This document shows positions 36,463-45,083 of a DNA stretch of 64,000 bases, in pieces. The position numbers and the translations under genes were made by a program. Source of the DNA: an uncultured Lachnospiraceae bacterium. Its GTDB lineage: Bacteria; Bacillota; Clostridia; Lachnospirales; Lachnospiraceae. The DNA lies in assembly GCA_910577735.1 (NCBI GenBank), contig CAJTOO010000018.1, positions 1 to 64,000 of the forward strand, given 5' to 3'. The notes under the pieces are model-generated. The model saw only the letters and a program-made list of their open reading frames with translations. It had not been told where the DNA came from and did no database searches. Position 1 is the first letter of the stretch; every line of letters begins with the position of its first letter.

Positions 36463-37761
36463 ATGGATTCTGTTTGGCGTGAGACTGCGGCTTTGCCGCA
36501 CTTTGAGAAACTGGCAGGGGATGTGAAGACAGATGTGCTGATTATTGGCGGCGGTATCACAGGGATTCTATGTGCCCACTTTATAAAAGAGCGGGGCATG
36601 GATTATCTGCTGGTGGAGGGAGAGGAAATCTGCCATGGGGTGACAGGCAATACCACAGCGAAGATTACAGCCCAGCATGGATTGATTTATTCGAAGATGA
36701 TGCGGCATATGGGCCTGGAAAAGACCAGGTTGTATCTGGAGGCCAACCAGAGGGCGGTTTTAAAATATGCGGAATTGGCACAACATTACGCGTGTGATTT
36801 TATAGAGAAGAAATCCTTTGTCTATTCCGTGGATGACAGGAAGAAATTGGAACAGGAGGCGGATTGTTACCGTCTGCTTGGGCTTACGGATGAGATTGTG
36901 GAGACGCCGGAGCTGCCCTTTGCCACAGCGGGGGCAGTTATGATGCGGGGTCAGGCACAGTTTCATCCGTTAAAATTTCTGGCTGGGGTGGCGAAGGATT
37001 TAAATATCTGCGAGCATACTTTTGTCACGCAGCTTATGCCGGGCAAAGCAGTCACTGATCAGGGGACGATTGCTTATAAGCAGGTGATTTTTGCCACGCA
37101 TTACCCGATAGATAATAAACACGGTTGTTATTTTCTGAAACTATATCAGCATCGCTCTTATGTGCTGGCGCTAAAGCAGGCGCCACAGATGGAAGGCATG
37201 TATGTGGATGAGGACAGAAAGGGTCTTTCTTTTCGCGGTTATAAGGATTTCCTCTTAGTTGGCGGCAGCAGTCACCGTACTGGAAAGCGGGGAGGAAACT
37301 GGCAGGAACTTCGTCAATTTGCCGGGCAGTATTATCCGGATGCTGTGGAGCAGTACTGTTGGGCGGCGCAGGACTGCATGCCGCTGGACGAAGCACCTTA
37401 TATTGGTTCCTATTCCCCGTCTATGCCGGGATGCTATGTGGCCACAGGATTTCAAAAATGGGGAATAACGTCCGCTATGGTATCGGCGATGCTATTGGCA
37501 GATCTGGTGCAGGGGATTGAGAATCCCTATGCGGCAGTGTTTGATCCCGGGCGGAGTATTTTCAAAAAACAATTGTTGTGTAATGCGGCAGAATCGCTTG
37601 TGAATCTGCTGACGCCCACAACGCCAAGATGCCCGCATCTGGGATGTGCACTGAAGTGGAATCCGGCGGAACACTCCTGGGACTGTCCCTGTCACGGATC
37701 AAGATTTACAGAGGAGGGAAAGTTGTTGGATAATCCCGCAAACGGGGATGTTAAATTATAG
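36463..37761 (+). CDS. FAD-dependent oxidoreductase with C-terminal Rieske [2Fe-2S] domain
   Basis: About 433 residues. The N-terminal dinucleotide-binding motif DVLIIGGGITGILCAHF binds FAD in a DAO-type fold; GNTTAKITAQHGLIY follows. The C-terminal 55 residues form a Rieske domain, with CPHLGC and CPCHGSRF providing the two Cys-His pairs. Proteins of this layout are widespread and annotated only as FAD oxidoreductases; the substrate and electron partner are unknown. The ORF opens at ATG 36451, but GGAGG at 36453-36457 is best spaced for ATG 36463 (36460 also possible). It stands alone between clpB and a terminator. Confidence 0.88.
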   Translation: MDSVWRETAALPHFEKLAGDVKTDVLIIGGGITGILCAHFIKERGMDYLLVEGEEICHGVTGNTTAKITAQHGLIYSKMMRHMGLEKTRLYLEANQRAVLKYAELAQHYACDFIEKKSFVYSVDDRKKLEQEADCYRLLGLTDEIVETPELPFATAGAVMMRGQAQFHPLKFLAGVAKDLNICEHTFVTQLMPGKAVTDQGTIAYKQVIFATHYPIDNKHGCYFLKLYQHRSYVLALKQAPQMEGMYVDEDRKGLSFRGYKDFLLVGGSSHRTGKRGGNWQELRQFAGQYYPDAVEQYCWAAQDCMPLDEAPYIGSYSPSMPGCYVATGFQKWGITSAMVSAMLLADLVQGIENPYAAVFDPGRSIFKKQLLCNAAESLVNLLTPTTPRCPHLGCALKWNPAEHSWDCPCHGSRFTEEGKLLDNPANGDVKL

Positions 37762-37806
37762 AACTGGTGTTATTTAATTGTTTTATATTCTGAGAGGGAA
37801 AGAAAG

Positions 37807-37833
37807 GCAGCCTGCGTCGGCAGGCTGTTATTT
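37807..37833 (+). terminator. Terminator after the FAD-Rieske gene
   Basis: GCAGCCTGC and GGCAGGCTG around a GTC loop (about 37807-37826), followed by TTATTTGTG. Confidence 0.7.
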
Positions 37834-37932
37834 GTGTATAATGCTGACTGGTCATATGGTCTTGTTTGTGGTATTTTATAAGGGATGGAAAAGGGGACAT
37901 TGCCTGGAAGCAAGGGATGAAAGGAGAATGAT

Positions 37933-39123
37933 ATGAAATATCCTCGGTTTTTACAGAATCATGGGACGATTGCCTTTGTGGCCCCTTCTTTTGGCTGTGC
38001 CAGTGAGCCGTACAAGGCTGGCTTCTTAAATGCCCAGAAGAAGTGGAAACAGGAGGGATACCAGTTAAAGTTTGGACCTAACTGTTATGTGGAGGAGGGC
38101 GTTGGTATCAGCAATAAACCGGCACTGTGCGGTGAGGAACTGACGGAATATTATTGTGCGCCGGACAGTGACTGTTTGATTTCCTGCGGCGGCGGCGAGC
38201 TGATGTGTGAAATATTAGACTACGTGGATTTCGAGAGGATTGGCAGAGCAGATCCCAAGTGGTATATGGGATACTCTGATAACACCAATATGACGTTTCT
38301 TCTGGCAACCTTGTGCGACACGGCATCAGTCTATGGTCCTTGCGCGGCGGCCTTTGGCATGGAGCCGAGGCACCAGGCGCTGGAGGATGCTCTGGCTGTT
38401 CTGCGGGGAGAGAAGTTGACTTTGGAAGGATACGATATGTGGGAGAGGGAATCTTTAAAAAGTGAGGAGAATCCCTTTGCGCCGTATCATCTGACGGAAC
38501 ATTCCAGAATCAGATATTGGCTGCCTGACGGCGGGACGAATGTGGAGAGCCTGCGGGATAAGGGGAAGGCGCCTGGACCTGCTTATGGACAGACGAAGGC
38601 AAAAGGAACAGGAGACTGGACAGGCGGGCCTGGGCATATGGAAGAAGGCAAGACAGCGGCGTCCGGCAGTGATGTGCAGACCGAAGCTAGGGTACAGATA
38701 CAGATGTCCGGCAGATTGCTGGGAGGGTGTATGGATTGCCTGGTGAATCTGCTTGGGACAAAATATGACAAGGTATCAGACTTTGTTGAAAAATATAAGG
38801 GGGATGGAATCCTCTGGTTCTTAGAGGCCTGTGATTTAAATCTCATGGGCATCCGCCGTGCCATGTGGCAGATGGAACATGCAGGATGGTTTAAGAATTG
38901 CAGTGGTTTTTTAATTGGCAGACCATTAAACGGCATGGGAGCGGAAGACTTTGGGATTGACCATTACCAGGCGGTTTGTGAAATGCTTTATCAGTATCAG
39001 GTGCCGGTTCTCATGGATCTGGATATTGGACACCTGCCTCCTATGATGCCCTTGGTATGCGGCAGCATGGCACAGGTTACAAGTGATGGGAGTCGGTATA
39101 CGGTAGAGATGAAATTAGAGTAG
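37933..39123 (+). CDS. S66-family serine carboxypeptidase (LD-carboxypeptidase/MccF-like)
   Basis: A 396-residue cytoplasmic peptidase. The nucleophile Ser is in WYMGYSDNTNMTFLL (about S115); the later Glu and His are in ILWFLEACD and LDIGHLPPM. S66 enzymes cleave the L,D bond of muropeptides or detoxify acyl-adenylate peptides such as microcin C. It lacks a signal peptide, which fits murein recycling. Residues about 198-256 are a Gly/Lys/Thr-rich insertion (DGGTNVESLRDKGKAPG through QTEARVQIQ) before the GRLLGGCMDCL block, longer than I expect for the family. AAAGGAG precedes the ATG. Confidence 0.87.
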   Translation: MKYPRFLQNHGTIAFVAPSFGCASEPYKAGFLNAQKKWKQEGYQLKFGPNCYVEEGVGISNKPALCGEELTEYYCAPDSDCLISCGGGELMCEILDYVDFERIGRADPKWYMGYSDNTNMTFLLATLCDTASVYGPCAAAFGMEPRHQALEDALAVLRGEKLTLEGYDMWERESLKSEENPFAPYHLTEHSRIRYWLPDGGTNVESLRDKGKAPGPAYGQTKAKGTGDWTGGPGHMEEGKTAASGSDVQTEARVQIQMSGRLLGGCMDCLVNLLGTKYDKVSDFVEKYKGDGILWFLEACDLNLMGIRRAMWQMEHAGWFKNCSGFLIGRPLNGMGAEDFGIDHYQAVCEMLYQYQVPVLMDLDIGHLPPMMPLVCGSMAQVTSDGSRYTVEMKLE

Positions 39124-39216
39124 TGGGTTAGAGATGCCGTCAGGCGGTATCTGCACTGACCTGGGATTCGGCATGGTCAGCGTGATATGATAGTTGAGGA
39201 AAGAGAGGACAATGGT

Positions 39217-39390
39217 ATGGTACCCAAGGACCCTGTGATGTTATTAAGCTTTATCAATTTAAAACTGCGTGATTTTTATCCAAGTCTTGCGGCATTGTGT
39301 GATGATTTGGATATAGACCGGGCTGAAGTAGACGAAAAACTGGCAGGTATTGATTATCACTACGATGAGGAGAAAAATCAATTTGTCTGA
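39217..39390 (+). CDS. DUF4250 small protein
   Basis: 57 residues beginning MVPKDPVMLLSFINLKLRDFY and ending DYHYDEEKNQFV, a full match to the short DUF4250 family of Firmicutes, whose function is unknown. The frame opens at 39187, but family length and the GAGAGGA site favour ATG 39217. It overlaps the next gene by about 8 bases and is likely co-transcribed with it. Confidence 0.82.
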   Translation: MVPKDPVMLLSFINLKLRDFYPSLAALCDDLDIDRAEVDEKLAGIDYHYDEEKNQFV

Positions 39391-41062
39391 AAAAATTAAA
39401 GTTACAATTGTTATTGATGATGAAAAACAGAATAGAGAAATAGATGGAAGTTTGGGAAAAAACAGAATTCTGACACATGATACATCTATGACACTTATGT
39501 CAACTTTGCTGCAAAATAATCTGATGGAAGGTAGTTTCTGCGGTGGAAGGGGAGATTGCGGCAGATGTATGGTACAGTTTATACAGGGCGCGCCATTGCC
39601 CACACCATTGGAGAGAGGCCGCCTGGAAGCGGAGGAACTGAGGAAGGGATATCGTCTGTCCTGTCTAACAAAGCCGAAAAACGATTGTGTCATTAAATTC
39701 ATGTTTCCAAAAGAGAAAGAAATTGCTATTGTAACGGAGATGATAGAACTGTCGTCTGATATTGACTGCATAGGTCATCCTACAGAATATACAGAAAAAA
39801 GAAAATGGGATGTTATACAATCTGATGGCGGCAGTAATTTGGGGGAGCGGATTGGAGATGAAAAAGCGGCTGTTATAAATACAGGTATTATGATAGAAAC
39901 GAATACAGATTCTGACCAGGTGTCCAGGGATTCTCATATAGTGGCCGTAGACCTGGGAACCACCACCATAGCCATGCAGCTGCGAAATATGGATACTGGA
40001 GAGACAGTTGATACGTATTGCGGGATGAATCCTCAAAGAAAGTTTGGGGCAGATGTGCTGTCAAGAATCCAGGCCTCCTGTGACGGATACAGGGAAGAAC
40101 TAAGACAGTGTGTATGGGAAGTGCTGGAACGGGGAGTGGGGCAGTTTATACGGGCGGCAGGAGCGGAAACGATTGCATGTATCTGTATTGCGGGAAATAC
40201 CGCAATGGGGCATTTGCTGATGGGATATGATGTATCGTCTCTGGGAAAGAGCCCGTTTATACCTGTGGAGATCGGGCTGCAGCGGTGTGAAGGACCTTTT
40301 GGCATTCCTCTTTACATAACACCTGGTATCAGCGCCTTTGTAGGGGGCGATATTGTGGCGGGATTGTATGTTCTGGGGATGTTGTGCGTGCCTAAGGGGA
40401 AGCAGGATGCACGGAAATGTGTGACGGGGCAGGCTAAAAAGGTAAGATTGCTTATTGACTTAGGAACAAACGGCGAGATGGCAATTACCGATGGAAGCAG
40501 CCTGATGGTGACTGCCACTGCGGCAGGGCCGGCCTTCGAGGGGGGGACGGAGAAAGCGGTGGTAGGGACGGATATGATAGCGGTCGCAGCTTCGCTGAAA
40601 AGGAAAGGGATATTGGATGCAACAGGTCTTCTGGCAGATCCTTATTTTAATGAGGGGATTCACGTGCGTACACCCCAGGGAGAGTTCTTCCTCAGGAATC
40701 AGGATATCCGGGCATTGCAGATGGCTAAGGCGGCTGTAAGGGCCGGTGCGGAGATTCTGTGGGAGAAGATGGGCAGACCGGAAATCGAGAAGGTATATTT
40801 GGCGGGCGGATTCGGCTATTATCTGGATGTGGAAGCTGCTTTTGCCATTGGTCTGCTGCCGGAGCATATGCGGGGCAGCGTGCAGGCGGTTGGGAACACC
40901 TCTTTAGAGGGAGCATTCCGAATCGGCAGGGACTTATACAGGCAGACCATGGATATAAGATTGTTGGAGGCGGGGCTTTCCTCTGTGAGGAGCATGAATC
41001 TGGCACAACAGGCAGAATTTGAAGACTTGTATCTGCAGCATATGGATTTGGGCAGGGATTGA
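39383..41062 (+). CDS. 2Fe-2S ferredoxin-ASKHA protein (RACo-like, DUF4445)
   Basis: About 560 residues. The N-terminal plant-type ferredoxin domain has FCGGRGDCGRC and a later RLSC, together four cluster Cys (C-x5-C-x2-C-xn-C). The C-terminal ASKHA ATPase domain has VAVDLGTTTIAM and LLIDLGTNGEMA as phosphate-binding loops, then VYLAGGFGYYLD. The best-known relatives, RACo proteins, use ATP to reactivate corrinoid methyltransferase proteins. No corrinoid protein or methyltransferase gene is in the window, so the partner is unlinked or different. The start is ambiguous: TTG 39383 has AGGAG 10 bases upstream, while ATG 39365 has none. Confidence 0.83.
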   Translation: MSEKIKVTIVIDDEKQNREIDGSLGKNRILTHDTSMTLMSTLLQNNLMEGSFCGGRGDCGRCMVQFIQGAPLPTPLERGRLEAEELRKGYRLSCLTKPKNDCVIKFMFPKEKEIAIVTEMIELSSDIDCIGHPTEYTEKRKWDVIQSDGGSNLGERIGDEKAAVINTGIMIETNTDSDQVSRDSHIVAVDLGTTTIAMQLRNMDTGETVDTYCGMNPQRKFGADVLSRIQASCDGYREELRQCVWEVLERGVGQFIRAAGAETIACICIAGNTAMGHLLMGYDVSSLGKSPFIPVEIGLQRCEGPFGIPLYITPGISAFVGGDIVAGLYVLGMLCVPKGKQDARKCVTGQAKKVRLLIDLGTNGEMAITDGSSLMVTATAAGPAFEGGTEKAVVGTDMIAVAASLKRKGILDATGLLADPYFNEGIHVRTPQGEFFLRNQDIRALQMAKAAVRAGAEILWEKMGRPEIEKVYLAGGFGYYLDVEAAFAIGLLPEHMRGSVQAVGNTSLEGAFRIGRDLYRQTMDIRLLEAGLSSVRSMNLAQQAEFEDLYLQHMDLGRD

Positions 41063-41205
41063 GGCGTGGCTATGTATTTTGTTTTAAGTTTACGTTAAGC
41101 TTTTCCTGCTTTTTCTTTAAACCAGGCGTGCTATCCTGACATCAACAACGAAATCATGTCTTCCGGCCAGACCGGATAGAGGAGTAATATGTGGAGGGAT
41201 GCCAA

Positions 41206-42033
41206 ATGGTATGGATGAGAGCAGAACTGAAGGCACAGGCGAAGGAAGCTTTACAGAGAAATTATTGGAAGATTGTTTTGGTGGCCGCTCTGATGTTATT
41301 ATTAGGCGGCGGTGTGGGAACAACAGGTATTGGGCGAAATAGCAGGGAAGTCGTATCGGAAGATGCAGAGGGCATGGAGGAGACGGAATACGATGGGAAG
41401 GAAAGCGGATCAGGAGAGGAAACGTCTGGGAAGAAGCATTATTTTATTAAAATAGATACGTCCAAGAATGAGATGCAGCTTGGCGCGTGGACGATTGTAG
41501 CGGGTGTGATAGGGGGCATTATTTTACTGGCAATATTCCTGACAGGATTTGCGATTATTTTGGCGGTGGATATACTCCTGTTCAATCCGTTCAGTGTGGG
41601 TGCCTGCCGCTTTATGTTAAAGAGTGTGGATGATAAGGCAGAAGTGAAAGAAATCACGTATGGATTTGATCATTCTTATAAAAATATAGTAAGGACACTG
41701 TTTCACCGGGATTTGCAGATTATGCTGTGGGCGCTGCTGTTCATCATTCCCGGCATCTACAAGAAATATCAATATCGGATGGTATCTTATATCATGGCAG
41801 AACACCCTGATATGGAATACAAGAGTGCGCTGCAGATGAGCAGTGATATGATGTACGGGCATAAATGGAAAGCGCTTTTGTTGGATCTGTCCTTTATTTT
41901 GTGGCATTTCCTGGGAACGATAACATGTGGTATCGCAGAGGTGTTCTATGTGCAGCCTTATCAACAACTGACCGGTGCAGCCTTATACCGCAGGCTCAGC
42001 AGAGGGAATGGCGGCAGTGTGAATGTGATTTAG
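41206..42033 (+). CDS. DUF975-family membrane protein
   Basis: About 275 residues. The N-terminal RAELKAQAKEALQRNYWKIV is typical of DUF975 proteins. It is followed by TM1, a charged 60-residue loop, and further hydrophobic segments (about 105-140, 180-200, 220-250). The block LLFIIPGIYKKYQYRMVSYIMAEHPDMEYKSALQMSSDMMYGHKWKAL is strongly conserved in the family. Function is unknown. The ORF opens at GTG 41191; GGAGGG at 41192-41197 is 8 bases before ATG 41206. It is encoded just upstream of a VanR/VanS-like pair. Confidence 0.82.
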   Translation: MVWMRAELKAQAKEALQRNYWKIVLVAALMLLLGGGVGTTGIGRNSREVVSEDAEGMEETEYDGKESGSGEETSGKKHYFIKIDTSKNEMQLGAWTIVAGVIGGIILLAIFLTGFAIILAVDILLFNPFSVGACRFMLKSVDDKAEVKEITYGFDHSYKNIVRTLFHRDLQIMLWALLFIIPGIYKKYQYRMVSYIMAEHPDMEYKSALQMSSDMMYGHKWKALLLDLSFILWHFLGTITCGIAEVFYVQPYQQLTGAALYRRLSRGNGGSVNVI

Positions 42034-42130
42034 GACAGTCGAAACAGTTGCATGGAGACTGGGTGATGGCAGACACGGATTTTCGAATCTCGTGTCGCAT
42101 ATCACATGGATGTTTCAGAAGGAGATGCGT

Positions 42131-42832
42131 ATGGCATATAAGATATTGGTGGCGGATGATGAGGCGGAAATCCGGGATGTACTGCGCCTGTACCTGGAAA
42201 AGGACGGCTATGAAGTGGTGGAAGCGGCTGACGGCATGGAAGCGCTGGAGGTATGTAAAAGAGCGAAGCCTGATCTGGTTATTTTAGATATCATGATGCC
42301 GGGGATTGATGGATATCGGGTGTTACGCAATGTGCGTGAGAACAGTAATATACCGGTGATTATGTTATCTGCCAAAAACAGTGATTCGGATAAAATTCTG
42401 GGACTTGACCTGGGGGCAGATGACTATATTGTGAAGCCCTTTGTGCCACTGGAAGCAGTGGCAAGAGTTAATTCCAATATAAGGCGCTTCTATACGCTGG
42501 GAGCGGGGATTGGCCAGTCACAAAACGGCGGTGAATTGGTTGTGGGAGCGTTAAGGCTGGATCTGGAAGCCTGTCTGTTATATCGGGATAATCAGCCCAT
42601 TGAACTGACTTCCGTAGAGTTTAAGATTATGAAACTTTTTATGGAGAATCCCGGAAAGGTCTTTACGAAGCAGCAGTTGTTTGAGCAGGGCTGGGAAGAA
42701 TCCTATATGCTGTCCGACAATAATGTGATGGTATGTATCTCCAAATTAAGGACGAAACTGGATCATGACGGCAGAGAGTATATCACTACGATTCGTGGAC
42801 TGGGATATCGCCTGGAAAAGAATAACATATGA
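42131..42832 (+). CDS. OmpR/VanR-type response regulator
   Basis: About 233 residues. The receiver has DDEAEIRD at its start, phospho-Asp in LVILDIMMPGIDG (about 53) and Lys in DDYIVKPF; a winged-helix output domain (about 135-230) ends in YITTIRGLGYRLE. AAGGAGATGCGT lies just before ATG 42131; an upstream in-frame start at 42092 is less likely. Its gene is 28 bases from the kinase gene. VanR-like pairs usually respond to cell-envelope stress, which fits the deacetylase gene downstream. Confidence 0.92.
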   Translation: MAYKILVADDEAEIRDVLRLYLEKDGYEVVEAADGMEALEVCKRAKPDLVILDIMMPGIDGYRVLRNVRENSNIPVIMLSAKNSDSDKILGLDLGADDYIVKPFVPLEAVARVNSNIRRFYTLGAGIGQSQNGGELVVGALRLDLEACLLYRDNQPIELTSVEFKIMKLFMENPGKVFTKQQLFEQGWEESYMLSDNNVMVCISKLRTKLDHDGREYITTIRGLGYRLEKNNI

Positions 42833-42860
42833 AATGATAAAAGCGGACAAGGGGAGGCAA

Positions 42861-44000
42861 ATGCAGAAAAAGAAGCTAAAATGGTATCTCATACAAAGAT
42901 TTCTGATTATCATGTTGGTAATCTATGTCAGCGGGGAACTGATCAGCATCCTCTATCGACGTGTGATATTCCCTTCTTTGGCGATGCTTCTGGACTATCA
43001 GCAGATACAGATTACGGGAAACGGAAATATTTTTGTATTTATAATACAGATGCTATTGTATTTTGCGGCTGATTTGCTTCCGCACGGTGCGGCAGAATGG
43101 GTACAACACAGTCTTAGCCGGGGAATGGGCGAATCTTTGCAGATTAATATTAATTCTCCTCTGTATAGTGGACAGTGGGGGATTCTTTTGAGGATGCTGC
43201 TCATCGCAGTATTCTTGTTCCTGCTTGGATTTAGCTTACTGCCTTATGCGGCAGGAGCGGTTTGGTATTATAGAATAGTGACTGTTAAAGTCAATGAACT
43301 TTTAGAGGAAGAGAAAGGGCATCAGCTGACTTATGAGCGCAAGAGAAATCTGCTTTTGTCGGATATTGCACATGACATTAAGACTCCTATCACCACGATC
43401 TGCGGTTACAGCAAGGCGCTGGCAGAAGGTGTGGTGCCCGGGGAGAAGCAGCAGGCCTATCTGGATTCTATCTATACGAAATCCATGCGGATGGATGAGC
43501 TGGTAACTCTGTTATTTGAGTACGTGAAACTGGGCAGTGAAGGATATGTGCTTACTAGACAACAGGGAGATCTGGCAGAACTCCTGCGGGAGAATGTGGC
43601 TCTCCTTTATGCGGATTTTGAAGAAAGGGGCATGGAACTAAAACTGGAAATTCCGGAAGAAGCGGTGCCTTATGAGATGGATTCGGTTCAAATGAGCAGA
43701 GCCATCGGTAATCTTCTCACCAACGCAGTGCGTTATGGCAAAGAGTCTGGCAGGGTATTGGTGCGACTGCGAGAAGGAATGATCACGGTGGCAGATGATG
43801 GAGAACAGATTGATCCGGAATTTGCAGAGCATATCTTTGAACCCTTTTCAAGAGGAGATAAAGCCCGCGGCACCAAGGGCGGAACAGGTCTGGGACTTGG
43901 GATTGCCGCACAGATTGTCAGGATGCATGGCGGCAGGCTGGAACTGGACTGTTGTGCTGAAGAAGGATATACCAAGGCTTTTCGGATATATATAGCATAA
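42861..44000 (+). CDS. VanS-type sensor histidine kinase
   Basis: About 379 residues with two membrane segments (about 10-30 and 112-135) around a short extracellular loop of about 80 residues. HisKA has LLSDIAHDIKTPITT with the phosphorylated His (about residue 171). HATPase has NLLTNAVRYG, VADDGEQI and GGTGLGLGIAAQIV. The central DDG is followed by EQ rather than the usual GxG, which may weaken ATP binding in that box. GGGGAGG precedes ATG 42861; ATG 42834 is in frame too. It should phosphorylate the preceding regulator. Confidence 0.9.
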   Translation: MQKKKLKWYLIQRFLIIMLVIYVSGELISILYRRVIFPSLAMLLDYQQIQITGNGNIFVFIIQMLLYFAADLLPHGAAEWVQHSLSRGMGESLQININSPLYSGQWGILLRMLLIAVFLFLLGFSLLPYAAGAVWYYRIVTVKVNELLEEEKGHQLTYERKRNLLLSDIAHDIKTPITTICGYSKALAEGVVPGEKQQAYLDSIYTKSMRMDELVTLLFEYVKLGSEGYVLTRQQGDLAELLRENVALLYADFEERGMELKLEIPEEAVPYEMDSVQMSRAIGNLLTNAVRYGKESGRVLVRLREGMITVADDGEQIDPEFAEHIFEPFSRGDKARGTKGGTGLGLGIAAQIVRMHGGRLELDCCAEEGYTKAFRIYIA

Positions 44001-44005
44001 AATTT

Positions 44006-44851
44006 ATGCTTGGATCAGGAGGCGTGAAAAGGCAGGAAACAGAATTAGTCAAAGAGCAGGCGCATATATTGATAGGGAAGAAGTTGCAGGGAAGCCAGGG
44101 GCGGAACTGCGACGGGAAAAGATGGCCGGGGGTTTTGCGGACAATGGATGTGAGAGGCAGAATCATTGCAGGTACAGTGCTATTGGCAGGAGCGGTTGTG
44201 ACCGGGATATTTGGTATGATGATACAGGAAGAAACATTGCAGGAAGTCAATAGTTATATAACGAGTGTTATATATAAGGAAGAAGCGTTGGAGAACAGTC
44301 CCAAGATTGCCCTTACTTTTGATGATGGGCCGCATCCCTATTATACGGAGCAGCTTTTAGACGGACTGAAAGAGAGGGGAGCGAAGGCTTCCTTTTTTGT
44401 GCTGGGGAAGCAGGCTCAGGCTTACCCTGAGCTGATTAAGCGGATGCAGGATGAAGGGCATCTGGTAGGCAACCATACCTATAATCACATTCAGCTTGGA
44501 CAGGGCAACAGAGAAGAATTTAAAGAAGAACTGATTCAGACCAGTGAAGTGCTCACCGAACTCACAGGGGAGGAGACGCAGTATGTCAGACCGCCTTATG
44601 GAAGCTGGGATAAAAGCTTTGAGACGGAGCTGATGATGTTCCCGGTGCTCTGGACAGTGGATCCCATGGATTGGTGCAGCGATGACGTGTCGGGTATTGT
44701 GCAGAGGGTCACGAAAAAGACCAGGGAAAATTCCATTATACTCATGCACGATGAGTATAAATCCAGTGTGACGGCGGCGCTTCAGATTGTTGACATTTTA
44801 CAGGAGCAGGGGTATGAATTTGTGACGGTGGATGAGATTTTGTTTGACTAG
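44006..44851 (+). CDS. Polysaccharide deacetylase (NodB domain), membrane-anchored
   Basis: The NodB domain begins at IALTFDDGPHPYYTEQLLDGL with metal-binding Asp and has GNHTYNHIQLG with the two metal His, RPPYGSWD and, late, ILMHDEYKSS. It removes N-acetyl groups from peptidoglycan or another surface glycan. A hydrophobic anchor (IIAGTVLLAGAVVTGIFGMM) precedes the domain. The start is uncertain: ATG 44006 overlaps poorly with ribosome-site signals, GTG 44024 is right after AGGAGGC, and ATG 44144 would place the anchor directly at the N-terminus as expected. It follows the VanR/VanS-like pair and may be under its control. Confidence 0.85.
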   Translation: MLGSGGVKRQETELVKEQAHILIGKKLQGSQGRNCDGKRWPGVLRTMDVRGRIIAGTVLLAGAVVTGIFGMMIQEETLQEVNSYITSVIYKEEALENSPKIALTFDDGPHPYYTEQLLDGLKERGAKASFFVLGKQAQAYPELIKRMQDEGHLVGNHTYNHIQLGQGNREEFKEELIQTSEVLTELTGEETQYVRPPYGSWDKSFETELMMFPVLWTVDPMDWCSDDVSGIVQRVTKKTRENSIILMHDEYKSSVTAALQIVDILQEQGYEFVTVDEILFD

Positions 44852-44884
44852 ATATAGAAGTTTTAGGAAAAATGCGGAAAACTA

Positions 44885-44914
44885 TTGAATTTGTTACGTT
44901 CCATACAGTATAAT
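44885..44914 (+). promoter_or_regulatory. Promoter of the DUF5722 gene
   Basis: TTGAAT at 44885-44890, 18-base spacer, TATAAT at 44909-44914. It implies a leader of about 160 bases before the ATG at 45084. Confidence 0.55.
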
Positions 44915-44984
44915 GGCTATGTAAAATTTTGTTTATATATGGGAAATCTGGTGAAGAAAATAATGCGTGCAAGTTTAGTTACAT

Positions 44985-45024
44985 GGCCACTTCCTGATTG
45001 CAAATTTCAGGAGGCGGTTTTTTT
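44985..45024 (+). terminator. Terminator/attenuator in the leader of the DUF5722 gene
   Basis: CCACTTCCTGA (from 44987) pairs with TCAGGAGGCGG (45007-45017) with one mismatch, followed by a run of seven T (45018-45024). It lies downstream of a good promoter and 60 bases before the gene, so it may attenuate that gene rather than end the previous one. A 29-codon ORF from ATG 44939 runs through it. Confidence 0.65.
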
Positions 45025-45083
45025 GTAAGGGTATAGATGCACAGATTATGGGAATCATAGGGAACGGATAAAGGAAACGTTAC

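Noticed and set aside
45069..45082. cre site just before the DUF5722 start
   Set aside because: GGAAACGTTACA resembles cre but misses three consensus positions and overlaps the ribosome-binding region.
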